A stretch of 64,000 nt of DNA from Sabellastarte sp. h YS-2021. Taxonomy: Eukaryota > Annelida > Polychaeta > Sabellida > Sabellidae. Shown piece by piece: positions 49,616 to 62,680 of this stretch (its first letter is position 1; every line of letters begins with the position of its first letter). The position numbers and the translations under genes are program-made. The DNA lies in NCBI GenBank assembly GCA_964017235.1, contig OZ024936.1:95392537-95456536 (forward strand), read 5' to 3'. A model generated the notes under the pieces. That model ran no database searches and was not told where the DNA came from. It worked only from the letters and a program-made list of their open reading frames with translations.

Positions 49616-51960
49616 TGGACAAATGGCTCACATTCCAAATAAAGTTCAATATAGAAGGTACCACCATATCAACATATCTGACTTCCACTCAGCTCTCAAA
49701 AATACTTCCTTCATCAAGTCTCCCACTGTTGCTGTAGTTGATCTTTATGAACAATATGTATATGATTTGGGTAATGTTGTTGACAGGCATACACCTCTCA
49801 TATCTAGACTGACAAAGAAAGATTCTGCAGCTTGGATATCTGATGATTATCAACATGCAAAGTCCCTTAAGGGCCAATTTGAGAAACTTGGTGTAGGGCC
49901 AAAAATTCACTGAACAGAATTTGGCTTCATCGTCAGATTGCTCGGCACAACACACTTGTAAACAAGGATAACTCAGACTATTACAGTAAACTGATTTCAG
50001 ACAATATCCATGACTCTAGAAAACTATGGTATAAGCTGCATAAAGGCCTGAACAGGGTGTCTGATGCCACACTTCCATCCCATGAGTCTGAAAAGTCATT
50101 GGCTGACCAGTTTGCCTCATTGTTTCCGAACAAAATTAAGAAAATTAGAGACACTTCTGCCCCATCTGGCACTGAAAATGAGGTTCACCTTCCTTCAGAT
50201 CCTCCAAAAATTACTGTCTTTAGGCAAGTTTCTGAAGATACTGTTAATAAAATAATTAAAACCTCGCCGACATAATCCTGCATGTTAGATCCTTCTCTGG
50301 CATTTTTAATCAAAGAATGCATTGATATACTGCTACCATGGCTTACAAAGCTGGTCAATTATTCGCTCATGGGGATGTGTCTGATGCTTTCAAAACTGTT
50401 GTGATCACTCCTCTTATTAAAAAGGCAAATCTTCCTTCAGAAGACCTGAAGAATTATTGCACTGTATCAGGCCTCAGTTTCATATCATAAATGGTAGAAC
50501 ATGTGTTTGCTAAGCATCTGTTTCAACATATCCATGTCCATAACTTAGACAACCCGAACCAGTTGGCAAAAAAGCTGGTCACTCAACTAAGACAGCTTTC
50601 TCTCCATAAAAAATTAAGTTCACTGATCTTTGTCAAGAGGTGAACCCAGTGCATTAGTATTGTGTGACCTGTCTGCTGCTTTAGCTACCATAGATCATTC
50701 CACTCTTCTCAGTTGCCTCCGTATTTGGTTTGTCGTCGGGGGCTATGTTCTCAAATGGTTCACTTCCAACCAAACAGACTGTTATCAGTCAATAAAATTG
50801 GTTCTACTTTGTCAGATGTTTGTGAACTCCTATTTGGTGTCCCCCCTGGTTCTGTCCTGGGCCCTTTGTTGTTTTCAATTTACACCAACCCCCTGAATTA
50901 TCAGTAAACATAAAGGAACAAAGTTTCATTTTTATGCAGATAACAGCCAAGTTTATGTGCATTATCCAAGAAAAATGCATCTGCTGCCTTTGAGGATTTG
51001 AACAGGGGCTCAAATTATGTTAAAGAGAGAATGTCACCTAGTAAGCTCAAATTGAATCCTGACAAGACTGAGTTTATCATCCTTGGTTTGAAGAGACAGA
51101 AGGACAAGATAATTTTCCGACTGATAACTTGGGCAGTTCACTCGGCCCTGTTGGCTCAGTCAAAAATTTGGATGTGTAGTTTGATTTATATTTTTCCTTG
51201 TCCAAGCACATTCAGAATGTCTGCAAAAGTTGTTTTGTGAAACTCTGTAATTTCATGTCAGGCGGTTTCTTACTCAAGATGTTTCTGTACTTGTGGCAAA
51301 TGCTTTTGTTAGTATTTGGTTGGATTACTGCAACTCAGTTTTCAAGCGCTTCTCTGATTTCATTCCACATATTTTTTTAAAAAAAAATTACAGTACCTCC
51401 AAAATAGTGCAGCCAGAATTGTATCAAACACCAGTCGATACACCATTATAACTCCTCTGCATTTTTGCATTGGCTTCCTGTTGAATATTGCATGGTGTTT
51501 AAGATAGTCACACTTGTTTACAAGTTTCTTTACACAGGTTTTCCTAGATATTTTGCTTCACATCTTTCTTTCTACAGCAGTTCTTATAGTACCAGGTGTA
51601 GTCAATGTGGTGACAATTTCCTTGTCATTCCAAAGTTCTACCCTTCATAAATCTGTCAAACAGTTGGTAATAATTTTGCTTTTGATGCTCCAATCGTTTG
51701 GAATGCTCTTCCAGATGAGATTCATGCATCTCCCTCCCTTGCCTCTTTGAGAAAGTAGATTAAAACTTACCTGCACACCAAAGCATATCCACCTTAGCCT
51801 GGATCATCTCCTGGTGTTCTCCATGGGGCTTTACCCCTCTTCTGTCTCTATATACTGAAATTTGGTCAACTGTTTGTTTTGGTTTTGTTGAGCCTTAGAG
51901 ACCTCCTATATGGGGAGATTAAGCACTATAAAGTTCAGTTAGAATAGAATATAATGTTTG
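49616..51960 (+). mobile_element. LINE RT half (3' segment of the interrupted LINE)
   Basis: Continues the copy begun at 48277. VQYRRYHHINISDFHSALKN links endonuclease and RT. Then come SEDTVNKIIKTSPT, an LCDLSAALATIDHS motif (about 50660), [12 protein letters not shown] (about 50845), a Y-A-D-N box (about 50933), KLNPDKTEFIILG, the C-terminal LHWLPVEYCMVFKIVTLVYK, and the 3' end GAGCCTTAGAGACC and AGATTAAGCACTATAAAG at 51890-51930. Many frameshifts. With the 5' segment it forms the most complete LINE here, about 3 kb. Confidence 0.85.
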
Positions 51961-52079
51961 AATGTACCAATATGTATTGGTTACTTAATGTGTGAGATAA
52001 AATTATCTTCTATATCTCTTTTCTTATCTTTTCTTATTTCATGGATATTTTAATGTTATACTCTTTCAAGTCCACCCCT

Positions 52080-52335
52080 GACTATCAGGTATCCAAGTGC
52101 TCAATAACTGGACTGGTTTATTCTAAGGCACACCATCCGAAACGTAAGACATAACTCAAAAGTAATGAAATATGGTAAGGGTCATAACCAAGGAGATAAT
52201 CATTGTTTGGTAGTCAATAACTAGGGCGGGATATACCTCCGAAACAGAATGGATTTAAATCGTATTTTGAAATATAAAAGTGCAGGAGGACTTCCAAAAT
52301 TCTGGAGAATCATATGAGAAACAATTATTGAAATG
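52080..52335 (-). mobile_element. LINE 3' end remnant (minus)
   Basis: The minus strand reads GGTGTGCCTTAGAATAAACC and ends near TTGAGCACTTGGATACCTGA, the same 3' end as at 25715. The upstream 200 bp (52140-52335) parallels 25756-25900. Confidence 0.6.
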
Positions 52336-52339
52336 AACT

Positions 52340-53330
52340 GTTGCTTTATGAATTTAGAAGCCAGAATAATAAACCTCAAGGATAGTCTTTTATGCATTTC
52401 TATTGTTCTTTTACCAGCAGATGTACTTATACACAAGTCTCAAGTTTTTAAAGATTATTCATTATTTCTGAGAAATCCAGTGATGAGACTTAAGGGTTGT
52501 TGTAATATGAGTACACCTGAAAGGATGAGTAATAAAAATGTGCTAAACAATTTTGGATATTCTGGTGCTTTATGATGTATTTGGATAACAAACTATGCAA
52601 CTATATAAAAAACGGCTACTGACCAGTGCATTTCAACCATGACTCAAACACCAAAGGAATATGTTTTGCATCCACATAGGAATATCAAACAAGCCTTGAG
52701 CAATTGTATAACATGAGTGGTATGTATGGAGAACAAAAGAGGACCCATAGCAGAAACCCAAAATTCAATTTAAACAGAGCACAAACACCAAAATTCAATC
52801 TAAACAAGTCAATTTTGACTGCCCAAAAGAAGTACTAAACCATCTTAGGACAGTTTCTGATATTTCTTGAAATCCTCCCTAGAGATAGAAGTTTATATAG
52901 ATCCTTTCAACAACTTGTTAAATTATAATTTTACTTCAGAATGTGTTTTCAGAAGGTCCAGAGGTATGTTTTGAGAAGATTACATGCATATGACATACAC
53001 CAACAACTGTAGAAAATTATTAAACCCAGTCCAGAGCAGACTTGATCAAAACTTTGCCACAAATTTCTCTGCATGTTTCATTTATTTAAAACAGGTTATA
53101 TATTGTCATTAAAACACCAAAAATATTTAAATACATTCCTGGATGATCCCTATATGAAATCTATGATATGTTTGAAAACATATAGCAAAATGTACAGAAA
53201 CTCTAATTTTCATCAGTAAACACAATGATCATTTCTATGTAGTGAGAGTACAACATGTCCTTGAATCAGACATCACCACACCTATTATCAAGCACATTAT
53301 ACCTTGAATAAGATACCATAGTTCAAAGTT
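52340..53330. other. No gene recognised
   Basis: AT-rich DNA; a duplicated AACACCAAAATTCAAT...AAAC phrase occurs near 52760-52800. No motif. Confidence 0.3.
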
Positions 53331-53334
53331 GGGG

Positions 53335-53475
53335 TATTATGTTCAACAGCCAGGGTCATTTTGGGAGAGGCCCACAACATTTGTCACTTGTGGGAGTCGA
53401 AGCCACACACAGGTGATAGCCTGTGATTAGATGCCAAATTTCCTAACTATTAGGCCAGCATGGACCTCATGAAAT
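53335..53475 (-). mobile_element. tRNA-derived SINE copy 5 (minus), partial
   Basis: TTATGTTCAACAGCCAGGGT at 53336, and reversed GGTCCATGCTGGCCTAATAG (A-box-like) at the right end. The B-box word (GGAGTCGAAGCC) is mutated. Confidence 0.5.
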
Positions 53476-53479
53476 AAGA

Positions 53480-56440
53480 TACCAATGTGCTGAATTGTAC
53501 CTATTGGATGTATTTGTCTTCTTTACAATCTGTCCAGCTTAGCTTCAATGGGAAGAGCAATGCAGTTGCTTTTGCCTTGATGAAAATAAGTTTAAAGTGG
53601 TTGAACACAAGACCCATTGTAACATATACATTAACAGACCATGTGTAGCTTATCAGTTTTTAAGTGCGAGCTGTGGTGAGGCTTGTACCTCTAGAGATCA
53701 CGTTTCCTCTTTTATTTTTTTTGTCTTCAGACTTTTGTTGAATTGTGGCATAATGTGATAATTACTCGTCACATCACTTAAGAAGCTATGGGTACATTAG
53801 TACTTAGATTTCTAAGCGTGGTAAATAATGTATCTTAGTTGGAATTTGTTTTTATCACCAGACTTTCATAAATTCTAGTGCACTTCTCATGTTTTTGATG
53901 GCTTCCAAGCTCTGATGTCAGAGCCTAGCTGCTGGCTTTGCAGTCGCCACTTCTTTATTGAAAAACCTTTAATCCTTGTTTATTTGGTCCCTTCAGTTTC
54001 ATTCCTATAGAAGACAGTTGATTGGTGTGAGCTGTTATTGATGTGTATGTACGGCTTAACTAAGATACACAAAGCAGAGAACTTCTAAAGAGATACTATT
54101 TGGAATCAGGGTTATTATAACACGTAAGAATATCCATGATCTATAAACTGTTATATTAACTGTAACAAGCGATTCTAGTGAAATTATGTTCACTGAAATA
54201 TCAAAACTTTTCCTGATAATAATTATCTATTAAAAGCTGAAAATTACATATCAAAACTGAAATATGTATATAAACTGCATAAATTAGGTAGCAGGCTGAT
54301 AGTTTATGAATAACTAAACTAGCAAGTGCCAAATTAACAATTTTATGAGATATATAAATTAAATATACCTTTGAACTTTAATGCTGATTTTATAAAATAG
54401 CATATATTTCCAAATTTACTTTTATGTCCAATAAACGCTGAACATATTTGTAGATATAGTAATAATAAAATATATTTACCACATTGGAAACTCTATCCAC
54501 AGCTTGCTTAATCCATGCAAAAAAATATAACTTTTGGTTTTACGTGGGTGCCAGAGATTTTGTAGTTGTGAAATGACATAAGCTCAGCCAATGTTGTGTT
54601 GCATATAAAATTATTTCAAATCCTGGAGATGTCAATTTTTCCTAGTACTAGCCTTGTTCCTATTACTACCAACCAATAAATGCACATCCATAAATTAAAG
54701 ATACTCCTATTTCAAAGAATTATTATTCTTTTAGCATGACAAAAAATTAAATAATGTCATAATTCATATTCTAATATGATAAGCTGTGAAGTGAATGTGG
54801 ACCGGTCTTTTGCACAATGCTGGAATCATGAATATAGAATGGTAAATAAAACAATGCTGTTGAATTCTGTGTGCATCGTTCCTTCGCATACAAAAATGTA
54901 TATGGGTTACTTGGCTTTAATACAGCCGATCAATAGTTTAAAACCATCATAAAGAACTCGAATATGTCTTTTATTTCCTATAACTAACCATCAAGACACA
55001 ATTAACTTACTACTTTTCTCTCACTTTAAATATAATAAGTCAAATAACATGCTATTATATATCCACATGGGTACAATTGCGTCCTATCCTTATAGAATCT
55101 TACCAAGTAACTAATGTTCTTTTAATTTGTTTCCAAGGAAATCATTTGGTACAAAAAAAAGAAAGAGTAAATAATAATTTTTACAAAAAAAAATATTTAA
55201 CTGAACCTGATGCATCTCGAGGCACTACCACTACTGACAAGTCATGTTGAGGCTCTCATTCCAGGAAACTGTACCTTCTGACTGCAAAGGTTATAAAATA
55301 TGAAGCAAAAACTGGGAATTACATATAGGAAATATTGATTGAAGAAAGACATTTTTGGGGATTTAGAGAAACTAATTATTTGGTACACTTGGGTGAGTCA
55401 ACCTTCAACATAAGCTCTTATAAAGCATTATAAACTGATCCTAGCAACTGGGATCTTATGATGTTGCAACATCACACCTAACCTCACTAAATCACTAGAG
55501 CACATCAACTCATCAAAAGGTTTACTGTCACCATGAATAACTTCCAAAAACATATATTGTGGCTACGGGTCTTTCAAAATATATACTATTTCTAGTTTTA
55601 TATGCACAGCTCACATTCTGTTATCTTGTCCATGATATGCTTTAACAACGTTAAAAAATTCCTCCACAAGCCTTGCTTATCATTTTCTTAATTATTATCT
55701 ATCAGATTCCATAAACATTAAACGTTATTCTGCAATGGCATTCAGCAAAAAAATAAGAAGTTTGAATATTATATTTAGTCACCTTGTCAATTTAGATAAC
55801 TAAAATGGCAATGATTTATTTCATATTTTTGTTAGGAATGCAAATATTTCATTACACCTTCATATCAAATGATGTAAAATGTTATGGTACCACATGTGGT
55901 AATCTAGTTTTCTAGTGGTAGACTGACTGGAAATTTTGTTATGAATTTATCTCAGGATGGACTATTTTCATATGTTTTGACTTTTGCATCTTATAGTTTC
56001 TCTGTTCCGAGTGGCCTACTTCAAGGGTGGAAGTCTTGCCCCGCAGACTGACTTGCCCTGTGCTGGAAATTTCTTTTTAAAGTTTGCATTAATATTTGTA
56101 TAAATGAAGTGTTTGGCATAGAAGTTATGCAATGCCGTTGAGAGTTGTTTATATTGATGCAGATTGACCAGACATTTTGGGCTTTTGTCATAGTCATGTG
56201 GCCTTGCTCTGTTATTTGTTTTTAGTGAATATAAGGGGGACTGTAATGCACAGGTTAGTAAGGAATTTGGCCTTAGCTAGATAGGCCACAGGAATTAGTC
56301 CTTTATAAAAGGCAGATGTGTCTTCTATTTTCTTGTTTTATTTCATGTTTTAAACATCACATACCTTTTACTGCAAGTTTTTTTATCTTGGAGTTATATC
56401 AGATGAACTGATACACTAAAATCTGACCTCTTGTTTATGA
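53480..56440. other. 3-kb AT-rich stretch, nothing recognised
   Basis: No frames above 60 codons, no splice-bordered exon, no inverted-repeat element found by eye. Confidence 0.35.
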
Positions 56441-56449
56441 CTTATGCCC

Positions 56450-56820
56450 CGGTTCCACCAAAGGACTAAGCCCCGATCCTGTCAGGACCCTTAATCGTGG
56501 ACAGTCGGTGAAAAAAAGGGAAAATGGGCGGGAAAACTGGATCGGTGTCAAAGTCTGGAATTGAGGTCAGATCGATCTCAGGAAGCCTGAGGAGGCCCCA
56601 GGTGGCCCCAGACAGTCCCCGACTGGTCTGGGACTCAGAACCGACTAAGCCTTTTTTCAGGTCGGTTTGATCCAAGATCTGGTTGTAGACATACCGACTG
56701 GGTCCCAGGATGCCTCAGACCTCCTGGGACTAAGCCCCGACTAACCCATGACTAAGTTCTGGCGTCCTCAGGCCTCCTCAGGCCTCCCCAGTCTTCCCCA
56801 GACCGAGATGGCCGATAGTA
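56450..56820. repeat. GC-rich block at the left edge of the irregular array
   Basis: Sharp change in composition: ACTAAGCCCCGAT(C), CCTCAGGCCTCC, GGCCCCAGGTGGCCCCAGAC and similar words recur in both orientations. The 69-codon minus-strand frame over 56466-56675 is proline/glycine-rich but not recognisable. It may be the end of a mobile element. Confidence 0.5.
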
Positions 56821-56829
56821 GTAATAGCT

Positions 56830-57560
56830 GAGTTAATATTGAGTCGAGTTTCCCATTAATCATGTCACTTTTTGACAGCTGTGCAGCTGCTGGGAGGCCT
56901 TGGAAGACCTATTGGAGGTCTTGGAAGATTTATGTTTAGATGTGGGAAGGTCGATACTAGCTCAATGCAGGGTTTAGAGTCGACTCAGTACTACTGAATG
57001 AATGGGGTAGGCAGCTGTTGGAGTTTCCCATTAATCATGTCACTTTTTGACAGATGTACAGCTGCTGGAGGCCTTGGAAGACTTATGGCTAGATGTGGGA
57101 AGGTAGATACTGGCTCAATGGAAGGTTTTAGAGTCGGCTCAGTACTACTGAATGAATGGGGTAGACAGCTGTTGGGGCTATAGATAGTATCTAGTAGTTT
57201 TTATTACTCATCCATTGAGTGGTACTACATCAACAGCTGTTACATACTTGATTTATTAGCACTTTGCATTAAGTGGGACTTTGTCTGCCTGCAGGATATA
57301 GAATGGTCAATACTGAATAATACTTTTTTCTAATGGGGCTTTGCTAACCAAGCTGTGTAGTAATGGGATGGCTGTGACTACTCTATGATTAACAGTCTAT
57401 AATGTCCATACTAGCTCAATGGAGTTTAGAGACTGCAGCGTGAATATCGAGTCGAGTTTCCGATTAATCATGTCACTTTTTGACAACTGTGCAGCTGCTG
57501 GGAGGCCTTGGAAGAGTGATGGCTAGACTTGGGAAGATTGATACTAGCTCAATGTAGTTT
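56830..57560 (+). repeat. Array part 1: three ~110-150-bp direct repeats
   Basis: ATTAATCATGTCACTTTTTG followed by ACAGCTGTGCAGCTGCTGGG and AGGCCTTGGAAGA occurs at 56854, 57029 and 57460. Each copy is followed by a GGGAAGGT(C/A)GATACTAGCTC phrase. Open frames here are repeat by-products. Confidence 0.75.
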
Positions 57561-58960
57561 TAGAGACTGCTTCAATACTGAATAATGGGTACAGCTATTG
57601 TTGGATAGTTTCTAGGTTTATTACTCAAATGTCTGCTACATTAACAGCTGTTACATCTGCTGCACTTGCTTTAGGTGCACCTGGTCTTTGTCTGTAGATC
57701 TTTACAGGGTATAGAATGTTCTATATTAAATAATACTTTTTTCATACTTGTTCGTGTTTTTAATTATTCTGTACACTAGACTAGGCGCTAGAGTTATGGC
57801 TCTCTAGCTCCTAATAGCACTAGATGGTTTTATGGCAGCTTCTCATGCAGCTGTTTTATATGGGGCTTTGTCTGCTAACCAAGCTGTGTAGTAATGGATG
57901 GCTGTGACTAGTTTATGATTAACACTCTGTAATGTCGATACCAGCTCAGTGGAGGTTAGAGACTGCTCAATACTGAAAAATACAGCTTTTGTTGGATACT
58001 GTCTAGGTTATTACTCAAATGGTCACATATTTGACAGCTGTGCACCTGCTGTGCACTTGCTTTATGAGGCTTTGTCTCTATAGCTCTGTGTCTCTGAAGC
58101 CATATAGCTGTCTAGTTATGAATAGACTGGGCTCTGCACTAGAGTTATGGCTCTTAATTGGAGCTGTTTTATAAGGAGGTTTTGTCTGCTATCCAAGCTA
58201 TGTAGTAATGGAAAGCTCTGACTAATCTATGATTATCACTGTGTAAAAAAACTTTTTCTTTGTCCCTTTATAATAACTACTCTTTTGATGCAGCTGTGCA
58301 GTTGTTTATGGGGCTTTGTCTCCAGGCTAGGCTGTGCACTTACTGAGAAGCTTTTATGAGGAAAATGTTTGTTGTCGATGGTGCTGCCTCTGTGCAGTTG
58401 TTTATGAGGCTTTGTCTACTTTATTTTTGAGGCTTTGTCTACTGATCAAGCTGTGCATTAACGAACCGAATGTCTTGGTACCTATATGAGGCTTTATCTA
58501 TTGATAAAGCTTTGTATTAATGAATAGAATGTCTTAATACCTATCTGAAGTTTAATGGAGTAGCATTTGGGGAGATGTTTTGTCATCCAATGTATCTCGA
58601 CCTCAGAGGAGCTCTGTTGGAAATCCCCATTCCTAATCAAAATTAACGGTAAATTTCGGACCCCAGGGTAAGCACACGAACACAATTTCTCACTTCAAAA
58701 CATTCTCGTTTATGAAAACAAAACAAGTGACATGCGCTTTGTATGGTATCTCTCTAATGATATGCTTATTGGCTTTTGTAAATGGGGCTTTTGTCTGATA
58801 ATCAAGAATTTGAATCATCATAGCTCTGTTTTAATGGGGTTTCTGATAACAAAGCTTTCGAATCATCACAGCTCTGTTTTAATGGCTTTTTGTATGCTAG
58901 ATTTTTTAACTGCTAGAAATGTTTAATGGGGCTTTGTCTGTGAATATAGCTCAATGAAGG
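57330..58960 (+). repeat. Array part 2: degenerate GGGGCTTTGTCTGC units
   Basis: Words such as ATGGGGCTTTG(T)CTGCTA and ACCAAGCTGTGTAGTAATGG recur irregularly (57334, 57860, 58170, 58315, 58400, 58790, 58927), alternating with GCAGCTGTGCAGTTGTTTAT. Spacing varies from 30 to 500 bp. No frame. Confidence 0.7.
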
Positions 58961-59095
58961 TTACAGATTGCTAAATCTCTTGTTTTACTTTCTGGGATAG
59001 ATATATAAAGAATACTTTTGCAGAGGATCTGACGCCTATTGCAAATCTCTAATCCCAATTAAAATTAACGGGAAATTTTGGACCCCAGGGTAAGC

Positions 59096-60519
59096 AATCA
59101 GGGGGCATTCCGTTAATTTGGTATCCTATATATAAATAGAAAAAGGTCATAAGTGAAAAGCATGCATTTCTGTTTTCCTATTTTTCTCCTTATTGACTGT
59201 ACTTAGGTCATTTCTTAAAATGATAAAACATGCAAACAAAAAATAAGATATGGGATAATATTTAAGAAAATATGTACAAATTCCCTTTATTGTTTGCCAC
59301 ACATAACCAAAAATATTGTTGAATTTCAGCTCATTCTTATTCTATTAGATCTAGACAACTATATTAGGAAGATGGAAACTACACGTTATTTCCTTTTTCC
59401 TTTTGAGTTTGCAAGAAATAAAAATAGGATTCACGGGGAACTAAATCAATAAGACACCTAAGGATTTGATTGGATGATTGAGGTGTCAATCAAATTAGGG
59501 AAGCCACAGATGAAGTGGGATGTTATTTGGGGGAAGGGGGGCTTCTTCCTGGTGGTCAGTATTGGCACTTCAAAGACCTGTGACGTCATACTTTTTGATG
59601 ATGTCACAATACAGTGTACTTTGAATTATGCTTTGACATTTGTACTCGTGTTTTCAACATGATTATGTCACAGAAAAACAATTATATTCTACTGAATATT
59701 AAATAAAATCTAACTCTAAGTAATGATAGTTCATGTTTTAATATGTGCATATTTATCTTATACAGCTATTGCAGTAAAGTTTCCTTTGTTTTGGCATTTG
59801 GAGCTGCTTCACTGCCACTTCTTGGTTTTGTGGCCACTGTTTTACATTTTACCTCTGGGCCTCAGCTCTTTATCTTGACCTCTGTGCCCTTTGTGAGGTC
59901 ACTAGGACCTTCCCCTTGTTTGGGTACTGGAAAATTATAAATACCAAGCCACAATACCAATTCTTTGTTGTGACATCACTAGCATATATGACGTCACAGG
60001 CCTTTGAAGTGGCAGGGGAGGGGAGGGAGTGTGGCTTGTTGGTGAACTTTTGGCACCTAGATGCCCCACCCACAGAGGCAAAGAAAGTCACCAATCAAAG
60101 GGAGTCTTTAATTGGTAAAAGTTTCAAGGTTTTCAGTCATGCATTTTAAACTTAAAGTACAGAAAGTGGATACTTTACACTTATGTTTGTATTTTAAAAA
60201 ATAAATCGATAAAAGCAAAACTGAAATGTTTTTCATTATTATATTTAAAAAAACAAACAAATGAGAAAAATATACAAAGGCTTTTAAGAAAACAAAAAAT
60301 GGAGCTTTACACTTATTTCATTGGTACTAAAACTTAAACTGAAAACCACAGAAAACCAGTTTCCAGAAGATAACCATAAAGATCAATAATGAGAAACACT
60401 TGTTATTTTCTTTTTCCTTTTGAAAGTTTGCAAAACACAAAAAGGAAAACGGTCATTTTCCGTTTTTCGTTTTTCCATTTTATAAATGGGAAAACAAATT
60501 AACGGAATGCCCCCTGATT
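59096..60519. mobile_element. 1.42-kb DNA transposon with perfect 25-bp inverted repeats and 6-bp target duplication
   Basis: AATCAGGGGGCATTCCGTTA plus ATTTG at 59096-59120 is exactly inverted at 60495-60519. GTAAGC flanks both sides (59090-59095 and 60520-60525). Uninterrupted copies of the host repeat at about 58663 and 62092 read CCAGGGTAAGCACACGAA, proving the empty site. Inside, a second inverted pair contains CACTTCAAAG(A/G)CCTGTGACG plus TCA (59568-59590 and, inverted, 59985-60012) and TGATGTCACAA. The frames inside are short, so it is non-autonomous. Confidence 0.88.
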
Positions 60520-60825
60520 GTAAGCACACAAACGCAATATCTCGCCTCATTTAAAATCTCAATTATGAAAAACAAAACCAATGACAAACACTCTGTTCAG
60601 TACCTCTCTAATGATATACCTATTAGGGTTAGGGCTTTGGGGTTACAGATCATAATTTTCATCTATATGATGGAAGCTATCTAGACTATATGAATCATTT
60701 ACTTTCTAATGCAAAAATTCAATAGCAAAGAAAAATCTTATTATATTATGTATCCTTAAAACCTAATTAGAATATGTATCATATATACCTCACACTTTAA
60801 ATATATAAACAATATTCTAATATCA

Positions 60826-60961
60826 TACATTCTCAATATAACTTGGTCACTGCTATGGGTTTATGAAAACAAAACAAGTGCTCTCTATCGTATCTGTCAC
60901 CTTTTATACTGATTCTTTAATGATATGCCTATTAGGGTTAGAGCTTTGGGTTTAGAGATGA
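60826..60961 (+). repeat. Near-identical 135-bp direct repeat, copy 1
   Basis: TACATTCTCAATATAACTTG through CTTTGGGTTTAGAGATGA. About three differences from copy 2 at 62681-62814. Confidence 0.85.
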
Positions 60962-62680
60962 AAATCTCAATTTTGTTTGATAGTTTATATCTATTACTGT
61001 TTATCATTCAATAATTTTTATTAGAAATGCTCATATGCAGCTGTGCAGTTGTTTTATGCAGAGCTGTGTTTCTGAAGAGTTATAGCTAGCTGTGGTAAGG
61101 TTGATACCAGCTCTATACTATGTTATAACTCAATGGGGATGGCTGTATGTTTGATGCCTTTCCAATAAATTTTATCGGGGCTTTGGCTACTGGCCCACAC
61201 CTCTGTTGTTTAATGGGGCTCAATACTAGATGAATATTACTTCTGAAAAAATGAATCATCACACAGCTGTGATTTAATTGGGCTTTGTCTGCTAGAAGTG
61301 TTTAATGGGGCTTTGTCTGCTAGATGTTGTTTAATGGGGTACTAACCATGCTAGATCAATATTACTTGTGAAAAAAATGAATCATCACACAGCTGTTTTT
61401 TAATGGGGCTTTGTCTGCTGGAAGTGTTTAATGGGGCTTTGTCTGCTAGCCAAGCTTTAATGGATCAATATTACTTGTGAAAAAATGATTTATCACACAG
61501 CTGTCTCGTTTAATGGGGCTTTATCTGCTTGCCAAGCTTGTTAAATGGGGCCTTTGTCTGCTAGCCCAAGCTTGTTTTAATGGGGCTTTGTCTGCTAGCC
61601 CACACCCTTAATGGGGGCTTGATGCTAGATCAATATTACTTGTGAAAAATGAATCATAGCACAGCTCTGTTTTTAATGGGGCTTTGTCTGCCACCCTCGG
61701 TTTAATGGGGCTTTTGTCTGCTAGCCAAGCCTTTTAATGGGGCTTTGTCTGCTGGCGATGCTGTGTACTAATACTATTTTAATACAACATATCATTGTTA
61801 CAAATGGCATCCTTTTGTAGCTGTGCAGTTGTTTATGGGTTATGTCTAATAAAGACACACTCTCAATAATTGAGAGGAAGAAGTAGCTATATTTTTTTTA
61901 ATGAAATAAAATCTAGACATTATTGTAATGCTCTCCCAACTATCATGCCTAACACAGCTCTGACTGTTTACAGCCTAGATAAAGGAGCAACATTTGGAGT
62001 TGTTTTGTCACCCAATGAATGCTGGTCTCAGGAGAGGTCTGTTGAAAATCCCCATTCCCAATTAAAAAGAACATGACATTTTGAACCCCAGGGTAAGCAC
62101 ACGAACGCAAAATCTCACTTCATATACATTCTCAATATAACTTGGTTAGTGCTATGGGATGTATGCTGCTCTCAGACGAATCCCCATTCCCAATTAAAAT
62201 TAACATGACATAATGCACTCGCAAAAGATAAAAATATTTAATATGTGAATCTACTCTACTTGGTACTTTATTTCCTTTTATGTTTACCGCCCAATCTGTT
62301 ACCCTCTCACCTGTTCCCTTTTATGTTTCCCACATCTACATCTATGACAGAAGCCCCATTTTTCTCTTAATAAAAATGCGTCAATTATTTTATCATAATG
62401 TTTACATAAATACTATAACCCTCCCAAAGACCCCCCAATCCCCCTCAAACCCAGCCTTTCTTATTTCCCACCTCTATCTCATTATGCGTCTGACATTAGA
62501 AGCTCATACATTAACTGACAAATGCCGAACTAGCACAAGGACTACTTAACATTTTTTCTCCTATATTTATATTTTCTCCTCTCACTCACATCTGTGTAAT
62601 AAGTCTTGTTTTATGTAATATGGGATATTTATACTTGCAATGAAATGCTGAGCTTGCTTTTTATAATTTTTCTCTTGTAT

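Noticed and set aside
56998-57183. 61-codon frame in the array
   Set aside because: Spans two copies of a non-coding repeat unit and repeats its own sequence accordingly; no motif.
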